From: Sporomusa silvacetica DSM 10669
GTDB lineage: Bacteria; Bacillota; Negativicutes; Sporomusales; Sporomusaceae
Assembly: GCF_002257705.1 (NCBI RefSeq)
Contig: NZ_LSLK01000074.1
Span: forward strand, 186,001 to 250,000
DNA: 64,000 nucleotides
Direction of reading: 5' to 3'
Below the pieces are notes generated by a model that was given only the letters and a program-made list of their open reading frames with translations, was not told the DNA's origin and did not search any database. The stretch's first letter is position 1, and the number at the start of each line of letters is the position of its first letter. Positions 34,692-43,266 of the stretch are shown here, piece by piece. Made by a program: the position numbers and the translations under genes.

Positions 34692-35870
34692 TTAATATTT
34701 ACCGGTATTAGGCAATAGCGGCGGTGTCAAATCCTGATATTGCTTAAGACCACAGGAATTCATTATGTTCTTGATGACGGCATTGCAGCGTTGCAAGGCC
34801 TGATCGCGATTCTCACCAGTTACCATCAAGGTGGCCACCCACTCCTGTTTATCCTTATGATAATTGGTAACGACTTCCTCTGCACCAAAAAAATTGGGTT
34901 CTAAGTGAAGCGGCCCAACATCCCCCATGATATGTTCACCACATACCTCTATTTTGTCGCTACCCACCTTAATATGTTCATAGATTGCACCCCGGGCGGC
35001 CAAGGTCGTAAATTCTTTTTCGTCCTTGCTAGTGCCAAACCCTGCCCCAAGCACCTCTAACACATTAAGGCCAGTAGACTTAAAAACCGCAGTAAGTGTT
35101 TGGCTAGGCAAGCGGGCATCAATTTCCAAAACCTTGAGCTTACCCTCATGCAAAATTACTTCTACATCCATAATGCCGTTTAACTGCAATTCCTTTGCTA
35201 TTATAAGCGCGCAATCAGCTAACTGCTGAACCATTTCCGCTGCTAGTATTGCTGGCGCGAGCACCCGCTTACAATCATAGCCTGCATCCATTTCCAGCTC
35301 TGTGACTTGGAAAGTCCGGTAATCATTATTAATCCCGGCAATTTCAATCGAGTACGATGGGCCTGCCAAAAATTCTTGTACTACCCATTCACCCTGTTTG
35401 TTGATTTTCTCCAGCAATTCGTTAAATTCACTGAGCGTCTGTACTTGATATACCCCTTTGCTGCCACTAGCCTCAGAAGGTTTTACCGTAACTGGAAATT
35501 GACAATCAGGCCATGGTTTCGGTGCCGGAATTCCTAATTTGGCAAATAATTTATCTGATTCCAGTTTGGAAGCTGATAGCCTATAAGCCTGCTGGTCATA
35601 AAGGACCTTAACACCGGCAGCCTGTGCACATTCATATATAACATCCAGAACAAGCTTGTTTTCCAGTGCGGGCACAATAAACTGTACCTCCCGCAATACC
35701 TGGGTCAATTTATCTTTATTTAGTAAATCAAATGGCAAAAAACTATCACACATGCCAACAGCTGGAGCCTCCGGATTTTTATCCACCAACAGGACATCCC
35801 ACCCCGCCTTTTTGGCTAAATAGCAGGCTTCAACACCCTGTAATTTCCCACCCAGCACCGCTACCTGCAT
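34692..35870 (-). CDS. pylC: 3-methylornithine--L-lysine ligase PylC
   Basis: This 392-residue ATP-grasp ligase joins 3-methylornithine to the epsilon-amine of lysine. An N-terminal pre-ATP-grasp domain (MQVAVLGGKLQGVEACYLAK) is followed by the ATP-binding TVKPSEASGSKGVYQV loop (about 128-143), WVVQEFLAGPSYSIEI and the metal-binding LKVLEIDARLPSQT (about 260-273). Its ATG lies inside the last codons of pylB, giving a 10-base overlap. The stop is TAA. All features are as expected; the C-terminus is a few residues longer than in the Methanosarcina protein as far as I recall. Confidence 0.95.
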   Translation of the reverse strand: MQVAVLGGKLQGVEACYLAKKAGWDVLLVDKNPEAPAVGMCDSFLPFDLLNKDKLTQVLREVQFIVPALENKLVLDVIYECAQAAGVKVLYDQQAYRLSASKLESDKLFAKLGIPAPKPWPDCQFPVTVKPSEASGSKGVYQVQTLSEFNELLEKINKQGEWVVQEFLAGPSYSIEIAGINNDYRTFQVTELEMDAGYDCKRVLAPAILAAEMVQQLADCALIIAKELQLNGIMDVEVILHEGKLKVLEIDARLPSQTLTAVFKSTGLNVLEVLGAGFGTSKDEKEFTTLAARGAIYEHIKVGSDKIEVCGEHIMGDVGPLHLEPNFFGAEEVVTNYHKDKQEWVATLMVTGENRDQALQRCNAVIKNIMNSCGLKQYQDLTPPLLPNTGKY

Positions 35871-36949
35871 ACTGCTTCCCCCTTAACATGGCCTCCCAGT
35901 TGATTTTCCATCCAATCAACATATTCGGCAAGAGTGGCAGCAACAAGGCCACTTTCAGCCAAAATAGGGGTTACTCCCGCTACTGTACGGTATCCTTCCG
36001 AGATATCCAACGTACTTTGCGAAACACCCATCAACCCTGATTGTGGCGGGATTATAGAAGTTACAACATTCGCCCCGGCATCTAAACGCTCTTTTAAGCC
36101 GCCCACTCCTTCAACATCCAAGGAGGCCGGTATCAATTTATTGGGAAACAGCAACCGCATAACCGCAATAATATTAATTTCACGGCAATTATCGGGAATA
36201 GCCGTATTGTAGAGCGGCGTTCCTCTTTGTGGCACAAAACTCATGGTACGGATTTGCGCCGCACCGAGTTCCCGCATCTTCACTAAAGAATGAGCTGTAT
36301 CCTGCGCACAATCACCAACCCCAACAAGCAAGCCTTCTTCAACAAGCATACCGATAGTTTTGGCAAATGCCTTGCTATTCCACCGTTTATCATAACACTG
36401 GTTAAGCCGCAGACTATTAAATAATTGGCGATTATGCGTCTCCTGATAGCAAGCATACCAGTTGGCTCCAGCCTGCTTTAATTTAACCAACATATCATTC
36501 GAGACAACTCCCGGCGAAATCATTACAGGCAAGCCTGTCTGCTGTTTGACCAGCCTAACAATTTCTATTAATTGCTCATTTCCTAAGCCATTATTAGCAA
36601 GAAATTGAGGGTCTTCACCCATTGTCAGATCAATCAAATGAACGCCGGCTTCAGCCAATGCACACGCTATTTTCACGATCTCCTGTGTACTTTTGCGGTA
36701 GCGGACAGGTTCACCATTCGACTTACGATAAAAGCAAAAGGTACATTCATTGCGGCAGTAGGTGGAGAAATATACAAAGCCATAGAGAAAGACCTTGTTG
36801 GCAAACTGCCTTTGTCGCTGTATTCGCGCTGCCGCAAATAACCGTTCTCGCTGCTCAGAATCAGTAAGCTGCAATAAATGTAAAATCTCTTGCTGTTTGA
36901 GCGGCATATCCTGTAAGGCTTTATCCAATATTGCGCTAGTTTCTTTCAT
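35861..36949 (-). CDS. pylB: Methylornithine synthase PylB (radical SAM)
   Basis: This 362-residue radical SAM mutase converts lysine to 3-methylornithine. The 4Fe-4S cysteines are in YCRNECTFCFY (C65, C69, C72). The downstream core LIDLTMGEDPQFLAN, MISPGVVSNDML, WYACYQETHN and FVPQRGTPLYN follows the PylB/BioB-like pattern. It is the first dedicated biosynthetic enzyme. The stop codon is TAG (35861-35863), lying within the beginning of pylC. If UAG were read as Pyl, 15 further codons would follow before another TAG. Position directly after pylSc is conserved in bacteria. Confidence 0.95.
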   Translation of the reverse strand: MKETSAILDKALQDMPLKQQEILHLLQLTDSEQRERLFAAARIQRQRQFANKVFLYGFVYFSTYCRNECTFCFYRKSNGEPVRYRKSTQEIVKIACALAEAGVHLIDLTMGEDPQFLANNGLGNEQLIEIVRLVKQQTGLPVMISPGVVSNDMLVKLKQAGANWYACYQETHNRQLFNSLRLNQCYDKRWNSKAFAKTIGMLVEEGLLVGVGDCAQDTAHSLVKMRELGAAQIRTMSFVPQRGTPLYNTAIPDNCREINIIAVMRLLFPNKLIPASLDVEGVGGLKERLDAGANVVTSIIPPQSGLMGVSQSTLDISEGYRTVAGVTPILAESGLVAATLAEYVDWMENQLGGHVKGEAVCR

Positions 36950-36977
36950 TAGTACAGCCCCCGTCCGTAGTCCAAAA

Positions 36978-37814
36978 TCAAATATTTAAGCGTACTCCAT
37001 CCAAATAGGAAAGGCTCTTACCGACGCTGCGGACATTTCGTCCACCATCTTTAACCATTGCCAGACGTTCCAACCCGAAACCAATTCCTACCCAAGTGCA
37101 AGACATACCCCACTTCCCATCCAGAAAGTGCGGTCCCATGGCGGCTGATCCCAACTCTAAATCACCCTGCATCACATCTATGGTATCGCCATATACCACT
37201 GACGAAGTCAGTTCAAGGCGGTATCCGGAAATACCCACCGCCCGCATAACAATGTCAGCAAACTCTCCAATTCTTTCGTGCCGTTGCTCTTCTGGTGTAC
37301 CCCACTCAACCAAATTTAGCATGGTAAATTCATTTAAATGATTATTCCCCTGCGATTCTTTCCGAAAGCAAGAACCGATTTCAAAAATCCGTACTGGTTT
37401 TTCCCATAAACGCACTAAATCCTTCGAAATATAATACAAATTAGGAGCGAGCATCGGCCGCAAGCATCTCTTTTCATCAAGCCAAAACACCTGCGAAAAA
37501 AGGGCATGCTGCTCATCAATTGTCATCTTAGCCAGCATACTTTTGGCCATAATAATCGGCGTAGTAACTTGCACAAAACTCTGACCAGTCAGGGCTGAAA
37601 CCAATTGGCTTTCTACTTCACATAATGTTGGTCGTCTCTTTTCTGTCCGCAAGGTATTGAGCTTTTGCTTTCCCGCCTTCACCAAGCAAACCTCTTCTTT
37701 TTTGAAGGCATCGTCTCTTACTTTTTCTGTAGAAAAATATGGTTCAGCATAAACTGCATCGGAATTCAACTCACTCAATCTTTTCTTTTGTACATCTGTC
37801 CAGGGAAAAGACAT
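36978..37814 (-). CDS. pylSc: Pyrrolysyl-tRNA synthetase catalytic subunit PylSc
   Basis: The 278-residue protein is the separate class II catalytic domain of bacterial PylRS. It charges tRNA-Pyl with pyrrolysine. Motif 2 is visible as IFEIGSCFRKES, the amino-acid pocket as NEFTMLNLVEWG (about residues 160-171; Asn of MLN corresponds to the pocket Asn346 of M. mazei), and motif 3 as WVGIGFGLERLAM near 255. The residue equivalent to Cys348 is valine. The N-terminal tRNA-binding domain is encoded apart as pylSn, as in Desulfitobacterium. GAGGGGCTGGTAAT precedes the ATG. Confidence 0.96.
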   Translation of the reverse strand: MSFPWTDVQKKRLSELNSDAVYAEPYFSTEKVRDDAFKKEEVCLVKAGKQKLNTLRTEKRRPTLCEVESQLVSALTGQSFVQVTTPIIMAKSMLAKMTIDEQHALFSQVFWLDEKRCLRPMLAPNLYYISKDLVRLWEKPVRIFEIGSCFRKESQGNNHLNEFTMLNLVEWGTPEEQRHERIGEFADIVMRAVGISGYRLELTSSVVYGDTIDVMQGDLELGSAAMGPHFLDGKWGMSCTWVGIGFGLERLAMVKDGGRNVRSVGKSLSYLDGVRLNI

Positions 37815-37835
37815 ATTACCAGCCCCTCACGTTGC

Positions 37836-38708
37836 TTATATAAGTTCAAGCTGCCAAACAACCGGATTTTGCATAGATACAGGCGTGCTTTTTAAACAAT
37901 TATGTCCTAACATTTTTATCTTGTTTTCTGTTAATAACCAACAGATCATTTCCCCATAGGTCAGGCCACGCTCGACCACAACAGGCTTTACCCTGCAAAA
38001 TCCGGTTTTGGCAAGCGAGCTGGACGTCCGGCCGCATAAATGAATGATCACACCGTTTAGATGTTTTTCTATTCGTCTTAGTATGCTACAGGAATTGTTG
38101 CCGCTTAATTGTGCATACATCCGGGGCCCGACTATCTCCAGCACTCCGGAGGGGTCGGCATAGGATATGATTTTGGCCCCCTTTTCGATACCAGCCAAGA
38201 TATAGTTAACAACGTTGTCCTCAATAACTTGCAAGGTCTGTTCGATTAATTCACCATGCTTACTCAAACCTTTATATATCGCCATTTGATCAATAAGCAT
38301 CCCCAATATAGTAAATGGACCCTCAACATTTAGAACAACAGTATTCCCGCTTTTCTTTAATAGTGCAACCCCATGCAAGACCTCACTAATTCTGCCGCGA
38401 CGAAAATCGATTTTCCCAATTTGTTTCAACTGCTCAATACTAGTAAACTTATACCCGCCAAATCTAGGCCCTATTTTATCATCCGGAATAGTTACGATGG
38501 CCCCTAACGCTTCCGCTTCTACCGTTACACAAAAAGGAACTTTGCACATACAGTCCTTATGCATTGCCATTTTTTGTTTAGCAACAGCCGCTATAGTATT
38601 TCTATCGGTATAGGCATCATAAAAATTTTTACCGACCGAACGTACAAAAGACAGGGGTATTTCTTCCGGAATCTCACCTTTGCATATAAAATCAACTGGA
38701 TAATCCAT
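37836..38708 (-). CDS. UroD-type protein inserted in the pyl locus
   Basis: The 290-residue product belongs to the UroD/MtaA superfamily: KVPFCVTVEAEALGAIV, VLNVEGPFTILGML, SYADPSGVLEIVGP, and probable zinc ligands HLCGRT (about 230) and GHNC (about 275). It is shorter than the two UroD-type proteins in the methylamine operon, missing about 40 residues from the N-terminal part. ATG 38708 was chosen because GGGGAGGGTGG lies just upstream; an earlier start would overlap the activase gene. It lies between the corrinoid activase and pylSc. It may be the Pyl-locus version of MtbA, moving the methyl group from MtmC to the final acceptor. Confidence 0.82.
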   Translation of the reverse strand: MDYPVDFICKGEIPEEIPLSFVRSVGKNFYDAYTDRNTIAAVAKQKMAMHKDCMCKVPFCVTVEAEALGAIVTIPDDKIGPRFGGYKFTSIEQLKQIGKIDFRRGRISEVLHGVALLKKSGNTVVLNVEGPFTILGMLIDQMAIYKGLSKHGELIEQTLQVIEDNVVNYILAGIEKGAKIISYADPSGVLEIVGPRMYAQLSGNNSCSILRRIEKHLNGVIIHLCGRTSSSLAKTGFCRVKPVVVERGLTYGEMICWLLTENKIKMLGHNCLKSTPVSMQNPVVWQLELI

Positions 38709-38736
38709 CGCGGCCACCCTCCCCTTGCTTATTTGG

Positions 38737-40683
38737 CTAGATCGGAATTGTATTAAGTATCTGTTGAATATGTGGAAAAGTATCTTTAGCATGCGGGAAA
38801 AACATTGCATCATAGAAATTAGTTTGAAATTCACTCTCTGTTGCTGTCTCAACAAACTGTATAAAACCGGCTACATGCTCGGCCTCCGCACGTTTATCCA
38901 CATTCATTAATGCCAACTTGGCCCCTTCACCGGCCGCATTACCAACAGCAGTCACATTCTCTAAATCACAATCAGGAAACATTCCGATAACCAGTGCATT
39001 CTCTTTATTAATGTAATTACCAAAAGCTCCGGCCAGGATAACTTCGTCTACTTTGTCTACGCCCTTTTTATTCATAAGAATTTTTGCCCCAGCATACAGC
39101 GCGGCCTTAGCAAGTTGGACAGCACGCACGTCTTTTTGCGTTATCGTAATATCTTGGCCAATCGCTGTATCCTGGGCCCAAACCAACACATATTCAAACT
39201 TTCCATCTACACCCTGACGCACTCTAGGCGATTCAATTTTTTTGTTAAAAGTACCATCAGAACGAATAATACCTGCTTTAAACAATTCAGCAACAGCATC
39301 AATAATCCCAGATCCGCAGATACCTTTCGCAGCAACTTGGGAGGATAAGCTGCCACATATACTTTCACCAATAGTATTCACCTCAGCTTCCTTAGTAAAG
39401 CCGTTTATCACTACCCTTTCTATGGCACCCGGCGCGGCCCGCATACCAAATTTTATTTGTGCCCCTTCCAGCGCCGGGCCGGTGGCGCATGACGCTGACA
39501 GCATACCTTCTTTATTGCCAAAGTTAATTTCCCCATTTGTTCCAATGTCAATGACCAGCATCATTTTGTCTTGTTTGTATGGTTCTTCAGCAATAAGTAC
39601 AGCTACATTATCAGCCCCCACAAACCCCGCTTCAATCGGCAAACAATGAACATAACCGCTTTTAGCAATTTCTATACCAAGCTCTTTGGCCTTAACATTA
39701 AAAGATCTGCGAATAGCTGATGCAAACGGAACACTGCCTATATATTGGGGATTTATATTCAAAACAAGGTGGTGCATTACTGTATTGAATACAAGCACCA
39801 TTTCCAAAACCATTTTCGGTTCAATTCCTACTGTCTTTGTCAGCCTTCGAACAAGTGTATTTATGTCCTCAATAATGATTTTGTTCAGTGTTGACAGACC
39901 GTCATCATTCATCATGCAATAAGTTATGCGGGATATTACGTCATCGCCATACCGCACCTGACTATTAATTAAAGATTCCCGGGCTATAATTGAGCCTGTA
40001 GTAAGGTCGCATAGGGATGCAGCAATAGTTGTAGTTCCAATATCAATGGCAATACCATACAAACCTTCCTCTCCTTGCGCCTGCACAGCAATAATTTCCG
40101 AATCATTCCAAACCACGACATTGACCTGCCAGCGATTTTGACGTAAGATGTCGGGAAGCTGCGTCAAGAGACTGTAATCTATATCTACGTTTTTGTCAAA
40201 CTGAATAAACCCACTGCCCAAGGCGTCTTTGATACGGCTAAAATCATCTCGATAATCCTCTAAAGTAGGCTTATTCAGTTTTACACTATATTGGGCTATT
40301 GCCGGTTTTAAAACAAAGGCCTTTTCTCGGCCACTTTCCAAAATAACTTGTTCAGCAGCTCTACTCTGTTCTGGAACATAGATTAAGATATCTCCCTGTA
40401 TTCTGGAACAACAGGCCAAGCGATACTGATCAGCCAATTCTTCCTGACTTAATAGCTTTCTCTCTTTTTCGGTTATTGGTGATAAATTGGTTAGTCGCGA
40501 AGTTATCCCTAAGCTTTCGAAGAAACCCGCTTCAACTCTGATCTTGCATTTGCCGCACATACCTGTTTCACCACAAGGTGCTTCAATATCAACGCCGACT
40601 TCCCTGGATATCTCAAGTAAACTCTTGCCTGCTATAGCAGTTCCACGCCAGCCTGCCGGTTGAAAAATCACATTATATTGCAT
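38737..40683 (-). CDS. Corrinoid activation protein, second copy (RACo-like), in the pyl locus
   Basis: The 648-residue protein has an N-terminal 2Fe-2S domain with CGETGMCGKC and a later LACCSRIQ cysteine, a middle linker domain (about 100-200), then the ASKHA domain with GIAIDIGTTTIAASL (about 220), LVIDIGTNGEINFG and AGAFGNYINKENA. It is longer than the activase in the methylamine operon and closer in size to acetogen RACo. ATG 40683 is chosen because GGAGAGAAAAGCT precedes it; ATG 40698 would overlap that site. The stop codon is TAG. It is the first protein gene after tRNA-Pyl. Which corrinoid proteins it serves is unknown. Confidence 0.9.
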   Translation of the reverse strand: MQYNVIFQPAGWRGTAIAGKSLLEISREVGVDIEAPCGETGMCGKCKIRVEAGFFESLGITSRLTNLSPITEKERKLLSQEELADQYRLACCSRIQGDILIYVPEQSRAAEQVILESGREKAFVLKPAIAQYSVKLNKPTLEDYRDDFSRIKDALGSGFIQFDKNVDIDYSLLTQLPDILRQNRWQVNVVVWNDSEIIAVQAQGEEGLYGIAIDIGTTTIAASLCDLTTGSIIARESLINSQVRYGDDVISRITYCMMNDDGLSTLNKIIIEDINTLVRRLTKTVGIEPKMVLEMVLVFNTVMHHLVLNINPQYIGSVPFASAIRRSFNVKAKELGIEIAKSGYVHCLPIEAGFVGADNVAVLIAEEPYKQDKMMLVIDIGTNGEINFGNKEGMLSASCATGPALEGAQIKFGMRAAPGAIERVVINGFTKEAEVNTIGESICGSLSSQVAAKGICGSGIIDAVAELFKAGIIRSDGTFNKKIESPRVRQGVDGKFEYVLVWAQDTAIGQDITITQKDVRAVQLAKAALYAGAKILMNKKGVDKVDEVILAGAFGNYINKENALVIGMFPDCDLENVTAVGNAAGEGAKLALMNVDKRAEAEHVAGFIQFVETATESEFQTNFYDAMFFPHAKDTFPHIQQILNTIPI

Positions 40684-40793
40684 AGCTTTTCTCTCCATAT
40701 ATACAATGTGTTATTTTGCAGGCAGATGAAGTGCTATAATACACCGCCTATCTGCGCCTGCATTTTCTTGCTGTGAAATATTTTAAAAATAAT

Positions 40794-40865
40794 TGGCGGA
40801 GAGTCCGGGAGTCGCACCCGGCTACACGAATTTAGAGTCCGCGCGATCTCTTCGATCCACCCTCC
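40794..40865 (-). tRNA. pylT: tRNA-Pyl (anticodon CUA)
   Basis: The minus strand reads 72 bases ending in an encoded CCA. Acceptor stem GGAGGGU pairs with ACUCUCC, discriminator G. A single base separates it from the D stem GAUC/GAUC with a five-base loop. The anticodon stem has six base pairs (CGCGGA with UUCGUG), loop CUCUAAA with anticodon CUA. The variable loop is three bases, and the T stem CCGGG/CCCGG closes loop UGCGACU, without the usual TTC sequence. The elongated anticodon stem, minimal D loop and tiny variable loop are hallmarks of tRNA-Pyl and closely resemble the Desulfitobacterium molecule. Confidence 0.97.
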
Positions 40866-40907
40866 ATATAATCAATACTATTTTCAACCCAGAATGGTTT
40901 ACTGCTG

Positions 40908-40956
40908 ATAAAATCAGAGAGGAATTCCAGGCTCAAAGAGCACGGAATTCCTCTCT
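40908..40956 (-). terminator. Hairpin between mtmB2 and tRNA-Pyl
   Basis: AGAGAGGAATTCC and GGAATTCCTCTCT form a 13-bp perfect stem 15 bases after the mtmB2 stop, with GATTTTAT after it on the minus strand. It is probably a terminator (modest T run) or a processing site ahead of the tRNA. Confidence 0.7.
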
Positions 40957-40970
40957 AGTGCTCTATCCCA

Positions 40971-42362
40971 TTACTTTTTTGTCCAATAGTCCAGACCCAA
41001 ATCACTCAAGACCTTAACGGCTTCCTCATATACATCCAGATATTCCTGTGTTGGCACCAATTTGGCTACATCATAGCATTCTTCAAATGATTTGCCCTTC
41101 GGTGCTGTCTTATACTCTTTTTCATACATCGCAACCAGTTTGTCCAGCATTTCATTTACTTTTTCGGTCTCCATTCCTGCTACCGCATGCGCAACTTCGG
41201 CCATCATTCTGGCTTCCATTCCTGTCGTGTAGTTGGTGGTTACCCCTTTGCTGGCTGCTACTCCTGATAGTATTTCCCGGCCGCTTGCCGTGTCTGTCAT
41301 CGCTTGCGCTGCTGTTTCCAGCAGACACATTACGGTACATGGGCCTGCCACTGTATAATATTGGTTACCCAGCATTAAATTGGTGTTGGCTTCGATTGCC
41401 ATGGCGGCGTGGCCTGCTACTGCTAGAGCCTCTCTGGCTGTAGTTATGCCCCAACGCACATGAACCGGACCATCCAAATGCCAGGTTGCTTGCGTCATTA
41501 CGAAGGAGTTAATGGTGGTTGCTACATCCACTATCGTGGTTTCTTCCAAGCCACCGGCATAGCCTCCGTAAATAGGCATCTGCTAACACATGATAATATT
41601 ACCGGCTAGTACATAATGAGCGGTAAAAACTAATGCACCTACATCAATTTTCAGCTCATTTAGCTGGGATACTTCATGGCTGTCAGATGGCCTCATTCCC
41701 CCAGGAAAATCTGCTGCTATTACTCCTGCGGGTGAAAGTGATGTTTCATTCCCCTAGAGCCCCATACCGGTTCGGCCGGCTCTGTCCTGAGCCGCTCGCA
41801 CCATTATGGCTTCTGATTGTACAGCCGCTATTTCCCATGGGCTTTGCGGCACAGGGTCATGCCCTTTTATGGTTTGCAGAACTCCGTCAACTATGGTGTC
41901 TACTAATGGTTCCTGGGCATAGGATTGATGGATAGCCAAGAAGTGTTCTTCGGAACAGGGCGCTCCGGTTGGGCCGCCTTGGATCAGCGGTGGTCTCTTG
42001 TCTGTATAGCTGCGGCAAGAGAGTTCTCGGGCTTGTTTGCCTTCGCCGTAGGTGACACGTTTAGGTGCCGCCTTGATCGAGGCCCATACTTCTTCTTCGG
42101 TGTATCTGATTATTTTATTGGTATCAATACAATAAACGCCGCATTCTACCAACATTTCCAGGCCTGCTTTGAACAGGTTATTGATGAGTTCTTTGTCGGT
42201 TGGTATGATCTGTTTTTTGTCCATCTTAATGTTGTATTTTTTCTTTAGTCTGCTTGCCGTTTGCGGTATGGTTTTAAAATCCCATTCTTTTTCTTCGACT
42301 TTCGGACCGACTTTCGCCCGTTCATAGATATCAAATACGGTTAATGCTTTTGCAATTGCCAT
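40971..42362 (-). CDS. mtmB: Monomethylamine methyltransferase MtmB, copy 2, with two in-frame UAG codons
   Basis: This copy differs from mtmB1 by two protein-level changes only, Lys to Gln just before the Pyl site and Glu to UAG at codon 260. The first TAG (codon 203, 41754-41756) is the canonical pyrrolysine codon. The second TAG (codon 260, 41583-41585) comes from GAG to TAG in the sequence IIMC-Glu-QMPIYGG; it corresponds by spacing (57 residues) to Glu259 of the Methanosarcina enzyme, which I recall as an active-site residue next to Pyl202. With tRNA-Pyl encoded next door, the codon may be decoded as Pyl, giving a full-length double-Pyl variant, or truncate translation. Everything else, including the stop TAA, is intact, so it is annotated as a gene, with pseudogene status possible. 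Confidence 0.85.
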
Positions 42363-42367
42363 TTACT

Positions 42368-43030
42368 TCACCCCCGTAATTCTGTTACTAAGATTTTTGC
42401 TTTCTCTACCGCTTCTGAAGCGGTCTCGGCGTAAGCATCGCCGCCAATTTTTGCCACCCATTCAGCTGATACCGGCGCCCCGCCAAACATGCATTTGAAC
42501 TGGTCCCGTATTCCTTCTTCTTTAAGCAGGCTGACGATGTCGCGTTGGGCTGGCATTGTCGTGGTCATTAGCGCGGCACCGGCGATGATGTCTACTTTGT
42601 ATTCTTTGGCTTTAGCTACTACTTCTTCTACTGCCACATCTCGCCCAAGGTCGATGACTTCAAAACCACTGGCTGACATCATGGTCTTAACGATATTTTT
42701 GCCAATATCATGAATGTCTCCCTGTACCGTATGCAACAGTACCTTCCCCTTGGATGACTTTGCTTTATCTTCCTCTGACATTGTGCTTGTCAGGATGGCA
42801 ACCGCTGCTTCAAAAGCATCCGCGGCTACTACTAGTTGGGGGACAAATGCTTCCCCTTCATCGAACAGGTCACTCATGGTCTGCATCCCAGCTGCTAGTC
42901 CATCGTTGATAGCTTCTATGGGATCAATCCCTGCGGCTAGCGCTTCTTTTGCTGCTGCTTCCGCCATTTCTGTTTCCATTTCTTCTACCGCTGTTTTCAG
43001 CTTTCCTAATATCCTTTGCTTTTCTTCCAT
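42368..43030 (-). CDS. mtmC: Monomethylamine corrinoid protein MtmC, copy 2
   Basis: The 220-residue protein is almost identical to MtmC copy 1 (only the residues around the start, one Lys/Arg exchange and the last residue differ). The cobalamin motif GDIHDIGKN and GAALMTTTMP, GGAPVSAEW are unchanged. ATG 43030 is chosen because AGAGGGTG lies six bases upstream; the GTG at 43039 lies within that ribosome site. It is the first gene of its own transcription unit, directly after the leader and repeat element at 43121-43266, and is followed by mtmB2 after five bases. Confidence 0.93.
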   Translation of the reverse strand: MEEKQRILGKLKTAVEEMETEMAEAAAKEALAAGIDPIEAINDGLAAGMQTMSDLFDEGEAFVPQLVVAADAFEAAVAILTSTMSEEDKAKSSKGKVLLHTVQGDIHDIGKNIVKTMMSASGFEVIDLGRDVAVEEVVAKAKEYKVDIIAGAALMTTTMPAQRDIVSLLKEEGIRDQFKCMFGGAPVSAEWVAKIGGDAYAETASEAVEKAKILVTELRG

Positions 43031-43120
43031 TGGTTTCACCCTCTTATTTCATTACTTTAACCATCCATCACTTCTTGTCAGATTGTAAAGCGCGCACTTA
43101 CTACCTAACTGGTGATTTAA

Positions 43121-43213
43121 TAAGATAAGACTTGGCTTGTGCCAAGTCCTTTAGGACGCCGGCTTAAGCCTTAGTCGTTCAATCCAGGGAAAGTTATACT
43201 TTCCAGCTGGATA
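43121..43213 (+). repeat. Dispersed intergenic repeat element, copy A
   Basis: A 93-base element, in the opposite orientation to 53553-53662. It contains two hairpin ends: ACTTGGCTTGTGCCAAGT near one edge and CCAGGGAAAGT...ACTTTCCAGCTGG at the other, with GGCTTAAGCC in the middle. It lies between the mtmC2 leader terminator and the mtmC2 start. It has no coding capacity. Confidence 0.85.
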
Positions 43214-43266
43214 AAAAAGAAGCTTATCCAAGTTCTATCTAAAAATAGAACTCAAATAAGCTTCTT
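43213..43266 (-). terminator. Leader terminator of mtmC2-mtmB2
   Basis: On the minus strand GAAGCTTATTTGAGTTCTAT pairs with ATAGAACTTGGATAAGCTTC (20 positions including G-U pairs), followed by six T residues. Its 5' arm overlaps the TAAGC-GAAGAA-GCTTA hairpin. Confidence 0.88.

Larger units (their letters stand above)
40971..43034. repeat. mtmCB: Direct repeat, copy 2: mtmC-mtmB unit
   Basis: This is the second copy of the 2.06-kb unit at 25007-27070, same orientation and over 99% identical. Identity is limited to the coding regions plus the ribosome site. Confidence 0.95.

Noticed and set aside
38709..38855. Longer N-terminus of the UroD-type protein in the pyl locus
   Set aside because: It overlaps the activase gene, lacks a ribosome site and encodes residues unlike any UroD-family N-terminus.
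40971..42362. mtmB2 as a plain pseudogene because of two stop codons
   Set aside because: The first TAG is the normal pyrrolysine codon and the second is also UAG in a cell with tRNA-Pyl; apart from these the gene is intact and almost identical to copy 1. Pseudogene status remains possible but is not shown.
43121..43213. The dispersed repeat as a riboswitch of mtmC2
   Set aside because: The second copy lies in the opposite orientation relative to the genes beside it, so a common RNA function is unlikely.
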